Source of the DNA: Lactobacillus agrestimuris | GTDB taxonomy: Bacteria; Bacillota; Bacilli; Lactobacillales; Lactobacillaceae | Direction of reading: 5' to 3' | DNA length: 55,592 bases | Assembly (NCBI RefSeq): GCF_943193025.1 | Contig: NZ_CALPCQ010000013.1 | Coordinates: 1 to 55,592 of the forward strand | In this document: positions 1 to 6,961 of the stretch, in pieces | Numbering within the stretch: position 1 is the first letter of the stretch | Layout of the letters: every line of letters begins with the position of its first letter | Position numbers and translations under genes: made by a program | The notes under the pieces: model-generated | Told to the model about the DNA's origin: nothing | The model's database searches: none | The model's input: only the letters and a program-made list of their open reading frames with translations

Positions 1-90
1 TCTTATTTTGATTAAAAGAAAAATTAAAAAATCAATTTACGAGAAAGATCTATTTACACAAACTATTTGACAGTCTCTGGATTCATTAAT

Positions 91-205
91 ATGTATCGAA
101 AGAACAAAATTGAAAAAGTGTATAGCTCTTTTTGGTCTGCATTTTGGCGACATAGTTATGCATAATCTACTAGATATTTTTGCTATTTTTTCAGTTTTAT
201 AAAAT
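91..205 (+). pseudogene. Truncated, frameshifted copy of the small membrane-protein gene at 2158-2379
   Basis: This stretch is a near-copy of 2269-2382, which encodes the C-terminal part of a small membrane protein beginning at MYRKNKIEKVY. The copy carries a one-base insertion near 162 that breaks the frame, and it lacks the N-terminal half. The 15 bases just before it (76-90) also match 2064-2078. The copy therefore looks like the distal locus with about 190 bp deleted. No start or ribosome site supports expression. Confidence 0.75.
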
Positions 206-238
206 CGCAAATTGCAATAATAAATTGAACACTTTTGG

Positions 239-320
239 TTAAGCTGTTTGATAGATTTGATCCAGTTTTCTTTCAAAAATTTCATCTGGTGTATGATAAG
301 CCGTTCTAGAAAGTTGGCGT
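239..320 (-). pseudogene. IS30-type transposase C-terminal remnant
   Basis: The minus strand reads RTAYHTPDEIFERKLDQIYQ and then a stop. The TP-x-EIF segment resembles the C-terminus of IS30/IS3-superfamily transposases. Only about 27 codons remain, with no other transposase sequence around it, so this is a dead fragment. Family assignment is by resemblance only. The rest of 206-500 holds no other gene I can support. Confidence 0.45.
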
Positions 321-509
321 AAAAATTAACTTATGTAGCTAACCGATTAAGGGGGGATAAAGTATATTTAATTATGGCTCTTTTTGATTGCTGATTAAGA
401 TAATGGTATTTTTTGAAGGAAAAGTAGACTAATAATACAGAATTAATCATATATATTGTTAAATAAGTACTTTTTAGCAAAGATTATTGTAATTTTTATA
501 TTATTGAAT

Positions 510-561
510 TGTAAGTTGAGATAAGGCAAAACTTAGATTACTTATGAAAAATGTAAGTTGA
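510..561 (+). promoter_or_regulatory. Possible regulatory direct repeats upstream of the bacteriocin operon
   Basis: The 10-mer TGTAAGTTGA occurs at 510-519 and again at 552-561, start to start 42 bp, close to four helical turns. Class II bacteriocin operons are often controlled by response regulators that bind spaced direct repeats. No regulator gene is in the window, so this is only a candidate. Confidence 0.3.
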
Positions 562-582
562 AGTTTTATGAAAGGAGAAAAT

Positions 583-822
583 ATGAAAAAGTTTGAAACT
601 TTAGCTAGTGAAGAATTGTCAACTGTTGTCGGCGGTCGAAATGGTTGGAAAGAAAATGTGGCTGAGGCTGGTGGTGCAGCAGTAGCTGGATTCGCCATTG
701 GAAATGCTTTTTGTGGGCCAGGTTGTGGTTTATTAGGTGCAAATTATGGCCCAATTTTGTGGACTGGAGTAACGGGCTTTACGGGTGGATTTGGAAAGAT
801 TCATCATAAGCGTAGACGCTAG
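583..822 (+). CDS. Two-peptide class IIb bacteriocin precursor, LafA/GatA type
   Basis: The 79-residue precursor has an 18-residue double-glycine leader (MKKFETLASEELSTVVGG) and a 61-residue mature peptide starting RNGW. The mature part is Gly/Ala rich, with CGPGC and a GPILWTGVT...TGGFGKI block, the signature of lactacin F LafA and gassericin T GatA. These peptides are cut at GG during ABC export and act with a partner to permeabilise target membranes. The ATG at 583 is chosen because AAAGGAG (571-577) lies just before it; the ATG at 568 overlaps that site. The C-terminus ends in an unusually basic HHKRRR. The partner gene follows 26 bp downstream. Confidence 0.88.
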   Translation: MKKFETLASEELSTVVGGRNGWKENVAEAGGAAVAGFAIGNAFCGPGCGLLGANYGPILWTGVTGFTGGFGKIHHKRRR

Positions 823-848
823 ATAAATATCGTTTGAAGGAGATTATT

Positions 849-1040
849 ATGGTATTGAACAAGTTAAAGGACAATGAATTATCAGAAATTATAGGTGGAA
901 ATAAATGGGGAAGTGCTATTACAGGTGGATTGAGTGGAGCAGCATCAGGAGTAAAATACTGTAAATCGGCAGGCCCATGGGCGATGGTAGGTTGTGGAAT
1001 AGCTGGAGCAGTAATTGGTGGATATATAGGTTACAGATAG
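849..1040 (+). CDS. Two-peptide class IIb bacteriocin precursor, LafX/GatX type
   Basis: The 63-residue precursor has a 17-residue double-glycine leader (MVLNKLKDNELSEIIGG) and a 46-residue mature peptide starting NKWG. It keeps the two cysteines and the GPWAMVGCGIAG and GGYIGY blocks typical of LafX/GatX partner peptides. The start at ATG 849 follows GAAGGAG (836-841). It is expected to form the active pair with the product of 583-822. It is co-directional and closely spaced with that gene and with the immunity gene. Confidence 0.88.
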   Translation: MVLNKLKDNELSEIIGGNKWGSAITGGLSGAASGVKYCKSAGPWAMVGCGIAGAVIGGYIGYR

Positions 1041-1053
1041 GTGGATTGAGTCA

Positions 1054-1392
1054 ATGGATGGAAAAAGTAAACTTTTTTCATATTTTGTTTCTATTTTTTC
1101 ATGTGTATTGACATACTTATCATTGCCTAAAAGTATGGGGTTAAGTGTAATATTTGCTGTATTATTTATAATACCGCCCATATTATTTAGTATAAAAATT
1201 ACTTTTAGTAAGAATTTATCAAAATTAAAATCCTATAATTTATATAGTATAGGGGAGTTTTGGATATTATCTGAATTAAACATTAATTTTATTTTATTTA
1301 AAATTGATAAATGGTGGATTGAATTAGGATGTATAGTCATAATTTTGATTATGGGGTTGATCCTTTTTAAAAGAGGAGACTTTTCTAAATAA
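1054..1392 (+). CDS. Bacteriocin immunity membrane protein (LafI/GatI-like)
   Basis: This 112-residue protein has four strongly hydrophobic segments (about 8-25, 30-48, 68-82, 88-106) with short charged ends. Size, topology and position directly after two lactacin F-type peptides match the immunity proteins of lactacin F and gassericin T, which protect the producer. It begins 13 bp after the second bacteriocin gene. The function is inferred from context and topology, since there is no catalytic motif to read. Confidence 0.75.
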   Translation: MDGKSKLFSYFVSIFSCVLTYLSLPKSMGLSVIFAVLFIIPPILFSIKITFSKNLSKLKSYNLYSIGEFWILSELNINFILFKIDKWWIELGCIVIILIMGLILFKRGDFSK

Positions 1393-1403
1393 TTTAGTAC
1401 GCA

Positions 1404-1535
1404 GTGTTAAATATCAAGATTATAATAGATCATAAATATCTGCTGGCTAGCAATAAAAATGTGATTGAACGTGCTGGTAAAGGTTCAATATCCAGAGCTG
1501 ATTGGTTAAAAACTCACAGTAGAAAAATTAAATAA
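1404..1535 (+). CDS. Small ORF of 43 residues, likely a gene remnant
   Basis: From GTG 1404 the frame reads a basic 43-residue peptide ending SRADWLKTHSRKIK. It starts 11 bp after the immunity gene and ends just before the operon terminator. There is no clear ribosome site and I do not recognise the family. It could be the tail of a lost operon gene. Confidence 0.25.
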   Translation: MLNIKIIIDHKYLLASNKNVIERAGKGSISRADWLKTHSRKIK

Positions 1536-1552
1536 TTCATTAAATGTAATAT

Positions 1553-1593
1553 AAAAAGCTTAACGATTGAAATTTTCAATAGTTAAGCTTTTT
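1553..1593 (+). terminator. Rho-independent terminator of the bacteriocin operon
   Basis: AAAAAGCTTAAC pairs with GTTAAGCTTTTT, and the intervening bases pair further (ATTGAAA/TTTCAAT). The right arm ends in a T run. Confidence 0.85.
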
Positions 1594-1669
1594 ACTACTA
1601 AATTAGTTTGATTGAATTTTTTTAGTCAAAATAAGATTCCAATGTATTCTGCACTTGCCCGAAAACTTT

Positions 1670-1771
1670 ATGAATCCAGTTGGAATAGCTAGCGTAGGTT
1701 CTGCAATGACCGGTAATATTCTTTTGTGGATTGGATCATTTGTGAGTGCATATTTGGGAGCATGTAGATAA
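1670..1771 (+). pseudogene. Possible bacteriocin-like remnant
   Basis: The frame from ATG 1670 gives 33 residues rich in Gly/Ala/Ser and hydrophobics (MNPVGIASVGSAMTGN...LGACR). Upstream reading in another frame gives more peptide-like sequence, so a frameshift is possible. There is no leader, no ribosome site and no recognised family. Location after a bacteriocin operon is the main argument. Confidence 0.2.
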
Positions 1772-1914
1772 CAAATTGACACAAATGAACAGTATTGGTA
1801 TAAAAGGTGCCCGAATTGGTACATCTTCACACGTATTATGCGTATACTGATATTGTTTGTGTGCAAGTTTAATTAAGACAAATATATCAAGCAGTTATTT
1901 TAGGAGGTACTAAA

Positions 1915-2061
1915 ATTAGAAATATTTATAGCTATATAGTAGTTGCAATAGTATTAATAATAATCTGTAGTATAGTTGTGAACACTGCATACTATAGATT
2001 AGCGCCAATAATTGGGACATTAGGAATGGCTATTTTTGCAATATTTAAAGGGAAAAAGTAA
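1915..2061 (+). CDS. Small two-segment membrane protein with an apparent ATT start
   Basis: A strong ribosome site, TAGGAGG (1901-1907), sits 7 bp before ATT 1915. From there 48 codons run to TAA, giving two hydrophobic segments (about 6-24 and 29-44) and a basic GKK end. The frame has no ATG, GTG or TTG at the proper distance. Either ATT is used, as is known for infC, or an ATG mutated to ATT and silenced the gene. Position among bacteriocin-linked small membrane genes suggests an accessory or immunity-like role, which is inference. Confidence 0.45.
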   Translation: MRNIYSYIVVAIVLIIICSIVVNTAYYRLAPIIGTLGMAIFAIFKGKK

Positions 2062-2157
2062 TATCTGGATTCATTAATTGGAAATGATAGTTATTCTCAT
2101 TAGTTTTGAGTAGGTCAGGTTCTATAGTTGATATTAGTCTGTATGAAAGGAAAAAAT

Positions 2158-2379
2158 ATGCTGATCTTTTTATTATCGATTATTTTCATAATAATTGCAT
2201 TATGCCTGGTAGTAGCACTTAAGCAAACTATAGATGATAAAAAAGGTAGTAATTATTATTTCTCACATATGTATCGAAAGAACAAAATTGAAAAAGTTTA
2301 TGACTCTTTCTGGTCTGCATATTGGCGGCATAGTATGTATAATCTACTAGATATTTTTACTATTTTTTCAGTTTTATAA
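2158..2379 (+). CDS. Small membrane protein of the bacteriocin region
   Basis: From ATG 2158, preceded by GAAAGG, the 73-residue product has one long N-terminal membrane segment (residues 2-24) and a charged, aromatic tail (MYRKNKIEKVYDSFWSAYWR) ending in a second short hydrophobic stretch. I do not recognise the family. The tail half is duplicated in broken form at 91-205. A terminator follows at 2456-2490. Its place beside the bacteriocin genes suggests an immunity or accessory function, unproven. Confidence 0.55.
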   Translation: MLIFLLSIIFIIIALCLVVALKQTIDDKKGSNYYFSHMYRKNKIEKVYDSFWSAYWRHSMYNLLDIFTIFSVL

Positions 2380-2455
2380 AATATATTAGAATAAGCAAAT
2401 CAAAATGATTGTTACTAAATCAAACGTTCAATATAACAATTCGTAATATAGCAGG

Positions 2456-2490
2456 ATGAGTTCACATGCAGAATGTGAGCTCATTTTTTT
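2456..2490 (+). terminator. Rho-independent terminator
   Basis: ATGAGTTCACAT pairs with ATGTGAGCTCAT around a 5-base loop, followed by seven T. It closes the small membrane-protein gene at 2158-2379. Confidence 0.8.
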
Positions 2491-2587
2491 ATTAAATATA
2501 TACAAAATCCGTCTTAAAATTGACGAAATTACTCCTTTATCGCATTTCTACTATTTTTTAGGTATACTTTTAGTCAAGAAAGTTGAG

Positions 2588-2674
2588 ATGCTGAGAATAG
2601 TGTTAGTAGTTGGTTTAATTCCTTTAACTGCTAACATCGTTAATCAAGTTGTGAAAACCTTAAAGGAGAAATAA
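2588..2674 (+). CDS. Very small hydrophobic ORF (28 residues)
   Basis: ATG 2588 opens a 28-residue frame with a hydrophobic core and a basic end (VVKTLKEK). Its stop lies inside the ribosome-site spacing of the next gene, so the two may be translationally coupled. Longer in-frame starts run through the terminator hairpin and were not used. The ribosome site is weak. Confidence 0.3.
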   Translation: MLRIVLVVGLIPLTANIVNQVVKTLKEK

Positions 2675-2676
2675 TC

Positions 2677-2859
2677 ATGTTAGGAAATAATCAAAAGAAG
2701 TATAGTTACGTAATTGCTACAATGGGAATTTTGGCAAGTATCATCATTGGTGCTTGGGATGCGAGTTGGTCGACTTCAAGAATTGCAGCATTTGTGATTT
2801 CTTTTGTAATTACTATTATTGGTGCCGTTTCTGTAGTTAGAAGTAAGTCAGATAATTAG
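2677..2859 (+). CDS. Small two-segment membrane protein, unknown function
   Basis: The 60-residue product starts at ATG 2677 behind AAAGGAG and has two hydrophobic segments (about 11-26 and 34-53). Both ends are polar. Family not recognised. It follows directly on the 28-residue frame and precedes a larger membrane-protein gene by 13 bp, so the three may be one transcript. Confidence 0.6.
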   Translation: MLGNNQKKYSYVIATMGILASIIIGAWDASWSTSRIAAFVISFVITIIGAVSVVRSKSDN

Positions 2860-2872
2860 GTATAGAGTAGAG

Positions 2873-3289
2873 ATGAGCAGTATGTCAAAGAAACAAATAA
2901 CAATTAGAAGTATTATAGGTGATTGTCTGTATTTTGTTGCAAATATAATATTAAGTATAATATTCGATACGCCTTTACCATTTTGGGTAATTGTAATTGA
3001 AAGTGTAATTGAAACTGTACTATTTGAAATATTTATGAGATGGTTAATTAGTACAAATAAAAATTCTCAAAAAATTACTGCTAATAATAAGAGCTTCTTA
3101 AAATATTTTTCAATTGGCATGTTAGGCGGTTGGATAATTCTCACTATAATGTTGTTCTTCCAAGTAGGTAATCAAATGAATAAAGTTATGGTTGAAAATA
3201 TTACTTTAATTATCTGTATATATGTAGTTGTTGGGATCATTTGTGGTCTTGCAATGTATCTAGCATTTCGGAAAGCAGCTAAAAATTAA
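2873..3289 (+). CDS. Four-segment integral membrane protein, unknown function
   Basis: The 138-residue product shows four hydrophobic segments (about 10-28, 33-56, 77-97, 105-130). An internal ATG at 2882 is an equal start candidate, because neither start has a strong ribosome site. It overlaps no neighbour and ends just before a terminator. Size and topology recall small predicted permease-like or immunity proteins near bacteriocin loci, but no diagnostic motif is visible. Confidence 0.6.
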   Translation: MSSMSKKQITIRSIIGDCLYFVANIILSIIFDTPLPFWVIVIESVIETVLFEIFMRWLISTNKNSQKITANNKSFLKYFSIGMLGGWIILTIMLFFQVGNQMNKVMVENITLIICIYVVVGIICGLAMYLAFRKAAKN

Positions 3290-3294
3290 CTTAA

Positions 3295-3335
3295 AATACC
3301 AAATCTATTATTTTTATAATCGATTTGGTATTTTT
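3295..3335 (+). terminator. Rho-independent terminator
   Basis: AATACCAAATC pairs with GATTTGGTATT across an AT-rich loop, followed by a T run. Confidence 0.75.
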
Positions 3336-3437
3336 GTATGAAGAAATTTTTGGGGATCGTCATATAAATACCTTATATATTAGCAATTCAATGACATTTG
3401 TTCTATCATTTAGAAAGACTTAGAAGAGGAAAATGTG

Positions 3438-4700
3438 ATGATTAAACAACCTTTAGCAGATTTAATGAGACCTAAAACACTTGATCAATTTGTTGGTCAA
3501 AAAGACTTACTTGAAAAGGGGCAACCTTTATATCAAATCATCAATGAAAAGGTACCAATTTCTTTATTGTTATGGGGGCCTCCTGGAACAGGGAAGTCCA
3601 GTCTAGCTGAGATTATTGCTCGTCAATATGGTTATCCTTTACAGAAGTTCAATGCTTCGATTGATAATAAGGCTAAGTTAACAAATATAATCGATAGTTA
3701 TCCCAATCAAAGTATTGTTTTACTGATTGATGAAATTCACCGTATGACAAAGAATATCCAAGATTATCTTTTGCCATATCTTGAAGATGGACAGGTAATG
3801 CTAATTGGAGCAACAACTGAAAATCCTATTATGTCAGTTGTTCCGGCCGTTAGATCACGCTGCCAAATATTTGAATTTCAGCCACTTAGCGAAAATGATA
3901 TTGCAACTATTATTAAAAGAGCAATGATTGAAGTTTATCATTTTGAAGAAGAAAAAATTGACCAAAAGGCAGTTGAAATGATTGCTATTTCATCAGATGG
4001 TGATTTACGCGTTGGATTAAATCTATTAGAAACAATCCATGCCATAAATGGTGAAAACATTAATGAAGATACGGTTAAAAGTTTTGTCAAAGGTCAGCAT
4101 TTTAGCTACGATCGTAAAGCTACTAAACATTATGACTACTTAGCAGCATACTCAGATTCGATGGCTGGATCAGATACCGATGCTGCACTTTATTATTTGG
4201 CTGTTCTTTTAAAAAATGGTGATTTACCATCTGTTGTTCGCAGACTTAGAGAGATTCCTTATACATATATCGGTTTGGCAAATCCAGAGCAAGCTACTCA
4301 GATAGTAATTGCCGCAAATCAAGCAGAAAAAATAGGGATGCCTAAGGCTAAGTATCCGTTAATGTTTGCGACAATGCTTATGTGCCTATCACCAAAGTCT
4401 GGAGTTTTTGATGAAATTTGGGATAAAATTGATGCTGACTCAGAACATCCTAATAAACATCCGATGCCAAGAGGTCTCAGAGATATGCATTATAAAGACT
4501 CTGAAGAAATAACTGGTGGCGGTTTAATTAAGAATCCATTTCAAGAAAACTTTCAAATTGCTAAGCAAAATTACATGCCTAAGGGTTTAGAAGGTAAGCG
4601 ATACTATCATGCTAAAGATAATGCTAACGAGAAAAAGTTTGAACAGCAATATTTAAGATTACATAAGTATATTTATGGAAAAGATTATGAGAAAGATTAA
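3438..4700 (+). CDS. rarA: Replication-associated recombination protein A (RarA/MgsA AAA+ ATPase)
   Basis: This 420-residue AAA+ ATPase has a Walker A motif GPPGTGKSS (about 47-55), a Walker B with sensor region VLLIDEIHR (about 97) and a C-terminal tetramer/clamp-loader-like region (PKAKYPL, PRGLRDMHY). It belongs with RarA/MgsA/WRNIP1, which act at stalled replication forks. Length fits the family. ATG 3438 is preferred, although GTG 3435 directly upstream is in frame; AGAGGA lies at 3425-3430. A membrane-protein gene follows after 4 bp. Confidence 0.93.
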   Translation: MIKQPLADLMRPKTLDQFVGQKDLLEKGQPLYQIINEKVPISLLLWGPPGTGKSSLAEIIARQYGYPLQKFNASIDNKAKLTNIIDSYPNQSIVLLIDEIHRMTKNIQDYLLPYLEDGQVMLIGATTENPIMSVVPAVRSRCQIFEFQPLSENDIATIIKRAMIEVYHFEEEKIDQKAVEMIAISSDGDLRVGLNLLETIHAINGENINEDTVKSFVKGQHFSYDRKATKHYDYLAAYSDSMAGSDTDAALYYLAVLLKNGDLPSVVRRLREIPYTYIGLANPEQATQIVIAANQAEKIGMPKAKYPLMFATMLMCLSPKSGVFDEIWDKIDADSEHPNKHPMPRGLRDMHYKDSEEITGGGLIKNPFQENFQIAKQNYMPKGLEGKRYYHAKDNANEKKFEQQYLRLHKYIYGKDYEKD

Positions 4701-4704
4701 GTAA

Positions 4705-5220
4705 ATGAAAACAACATACATTTTTGCAACGATTGCAGTACTATTATTGATGATTATTTCTTTTAGGTCAGATAATAAATTTCAATTTTTAAGAGCATTT
4801 TTTATTTTTATAATAGGTTTGATTTTAAGTACGATTAACTTCATACTTCTCTTCCTGGTATCAGATATGTTAATTAGAGATGTTAAAAGCGTTAGCTTGG
4901 GAAGTCTTTTCCTGCTTATGGGAATCTTTGTAGTAATCTCAGGTATAATGATCTATTTATTTATGAGACTTGTATCTAGGTTGGGGCACTTTTCTCCAAC
5001 AGTATTAACTATTCTTGAATATTACATTCAGTGGTCACTAATTTATATGACGGTTTATCAAGTTCTTTTTAGTAATGCAACAAGCATCCATACTTTTACA
5101 AAATTCATTCGTGTTGGTAATTTTCTTGATCCGAATATTCTTACAATTTTGGTATTACCATCATTTATCTCAATTTGGATTGCAACTATTCTTTTCAAAA
5201 AACATATTAAAGCTATATAA
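4705..5220 (+). CDS. Integral membrane protein, unknown function
   Basis: This 171-residue protein has five or six hydrophobic segments from residue 3 to 166 and few charged residues between them. It starts 4 bp after rarA, so the two are probably co-transcribed. No functional motif is visible. I treat it as a conserved hypothetical membrane protein; nothing ties it to DNA repair beyond adjacency. Confidence 0.65.
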   Translation: MKTTYIFATIAVLLLMIISFRSDNKFQFLRAFFIFIIGLILSTINFILLFLVSDMLIRDVKSVSLGSLFLLMGIFVVISGIMIYLFMRLVSRLGHFSPTVLTILEYYIQWSLIYMTVYQVLFSNATSIHTFTKFIRVGNFLDPNILTILVLPSFISIWIATILFKKHIKAI

Positions 5221-5309
5221 AATGTGTAGCAGTGATTAATTATATATTTGCTTTTTAAAGATAATAGGATATAAAATACTCATAAAGAAATACATAGGAG
5301 TGATGGCTA

Positions 5310-5546
5310 ATGACTGCAAACGAAAGAATTATTAGTTTAGTTAAACCAGAGTACCTTGAAAAGATACCTGAAAATATTCGTTCACACGCAATGGAGGGAC
5401 CCTGCAGACTAATAGCAAGAGAATATCCAGATCTCTACGAAGCCTTTTCAAAGGATACTGAACCATCTGACACAGATAAGCAAAAGATGTCAGATCTTGT
5501 AAATGGTATCTTTGAAGAAAGAATGAAAAAGCATAATATGTTGTAA
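5310..5546 (+). CDS. Small soluble hypothetical protein (78 residues)
   Basis: The product is charged and helical with no membrane segment, and carries a proline-rich start (VKPEYLEKIPENIR) and a basic end. ATG 5310 is supported by TAGGAG at 5295-5300; the alternative ATG at 5303 runs into an early stop. It has its own terminator at 5552-5582. Family not recognised. Confidence 0.65.
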   Translation: MTANERIISLVKPEYLEKIPENIRSHAMEGPCRLIAREYPDLYEAFSKDTEPSDTDKQKMSDLVNGIFEERMKKHNML

Positions 5547-5551
5547 AAATT

Positions 5552-5582
5552 AGCGATTCTTGCGATAGGGATCGCTTTTTTA
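5552..5582 (+). terminator. Rho-independent terminator
   Basis: AGCGAT and ATCGCT form the stem around a 13-base loop and are followed by a T run. Confidence 0.6.
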
Positions 5583-5599
5583 TTGAGCGAGAGTTTAAA

Positions 5600-6256
5600 A
5601 TGACAAAACTAACTGAACAAATGTATTCAATTTTTGATAGGGATGAATTTTCCTTTAAGAAGATTAAGGAAAAGTATACTCTCGAAGAACTTGACCAAAT
5701 AAAAGCAGAATTCAAGGAAGTTTGGCTCAAGTGGAAAGAAGTCCAACTAAACGTAAATGCTGAGCTACTAGACAATGAATTTGCTAAAGTTCATGTTGAA
5801 AGTTGGACCAATGGATGGAATCTGCGTGACCATTATTGGGCATCTTATCGGTTAAAATCAATGTCAGATCAAAGTCCATGTATTGGAGTTATGCTTGACA
5901 GAAAGCAGCTTCAAGTATACTTAATGTTTCAACATTATAACAGTGAAAAAAGGAAAGACACACCTGAAAAATATAATAAGCTTTTAAGAGAGATTCCTAC
6001 TTGATCAAAATCAATAAATATTCGAACCTGGTATTTGTGGGATAAAAATGAAATGGAATTTGCTGATCATTTGTCACTTAATGAATATTTACAAAATGAA
6101 GATAAGCAGGATAAATTCAATCAAGAAGCATGCAAAAGCAGTTTTTTGTTGGGAAAGTTTGCTTTCAGAGGTAAAGATGAAGTTGAAAATATGGAAAAAT
6201 TCATCTTATCTGGTATTAAGGATTTACTTCCCCTATACAGTAAGCTGGCGGTATAA
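5600..6256 (+). pseudogene. HI_0552-family protein gene interrupted by an in-frame TGA
   Basis: One frame is open from ATG 5600 to TAA 6256 except for a single TGA at 6002-6004. Codons before and after it read as one continuous soluble protein of about 218 residues, with Trp-rich stretches (ESWTNGWNLRDHYW before, RTWYLWDKNEMEF after). The overall look fits the HI_0552 family, often mislabelled glucose-6-phosphate dehydrogenase. A TGG or CGA to TGA change is the simplest explanation. The first 134 residues could still be made; a short restart at 6035 lacks a ribosome site. Family call is moderate. Confidence 0.6.
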
Positions 6257-6275
6257 AGTTTTCGAACGGTAAATT

Positions 6276-6315
6276 AAAGCCTTCGTACTAAGAGAAAAGT
6301 ACGAAGGCTTTTTGG
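6276..6315. terminator. Bidirectional terminator between 5600-6256 and tpx
   Basis: AAAGCCTTCGTAC pairs perfectly with GTACGAAGGCTTT around a 10-base loop. T runs exist on both strands, serving the convergent genes. Confidence 0.9.
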
Positions 6316-6807
6316 TTATAAGTTCTTTAATTCAGTTAATGCTTTTTCGTAGTTTGGTTCATGAACAATCTCGTCAACGATTTCTCGATAAACAATCTTG
6401 CCATCTTTATCAATGATCCAAACTGAACGAGCCAAAATATTTAATTGTTCAATCAATAATTCAGTTGCCTTACCAAAATCATGACTTCTATCTGACATTA
6501 GTTGCATATTCTTAACGCCTTCAGCTGCGCACCACTTTTGTTGTTCTTCAACAGTGTTGGTTGAGATAGTTAAGAAGTTAACATCTGAGAATTGATCCAT
6601 TGTTTTATTAAATGTTTTAGTTTGAATACTGCAGACAGAAGTATTGATATCTGGTACCACACTAATCAATGTGGTTTTACCAAGTAAATCTTCTAAACTT
6701 ACTCTTTGATCATTTTTGTTTGTAACTGCAAAATTGGGCATTTCTTCGTTTACAAATGGTGGGTTGCCGATAGTTTGGTATTCTTTACCTTTAAAAGTAA
6801 CTTTCAT
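6316..6807 (-). CDS. tpx: Thiol peroxidase
   Basis: This 163-residue atypical 2-Cys peroxiredoxin reduces hydrogen and alkyl peroxides with thioredoxin. The peroxidatic Cys is residue 59 in PDINTSVCSIQT and the resolving Cys is residue 93 in QKWC. The thioredoxin-fold start (GNPPFVNEEMPNF) and total length match Tpx. ATG 6807 is chosen because GGAG lies 8 bp before it; an in-frame GTG three codons upstream overlaps that site. The gene stands alone with a shared terminator downstream, and fits a catalase-poor lactobacillus. Confidence 0.93.
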   Translation of the reverse strand: MKVTFKGKEYQTIGNPPFVNEEMPNFAVTNKNDQRVSLEDLLGKTTLISVVPDINTSVCSIQTKTFNKTMDQFSDVNFLTISTNTVEEQQKWCAAEGVKNMQLMSDRSHDFGKATELLIEQLNILARSVWIIDKDGKIVYREIVDEIVHEPNYEKALTELKNL

Positions 6808-6961
6808 ATGATACACTCCGTTTCTTTTACTACTATTTATTCTTAGTTTAACAGGTAGTGAAGAAAAGTTTAAATATTTAGCTTAACATATGAATTTTGA
6901 ATATTTTCAATAGTTTTATTTGTATTGTATTTTTTTGAGAATCAGATCTTTCTTGATTAGA

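Noticed and set aside
2456..2674. 72-residue frame starting at 2456
   Set aside because: Its start lies inside a terminator hairpin; only the last 28 codons are a plausible small gene.
5600..6256. Selenocysteine use at the TGA of 6002-6004
   Set aside because: No SECIS-like hairpin was seen after it and lactobacilli of this kind are not known for selenoprotein synthesis; a nonsense mutation is simpler.
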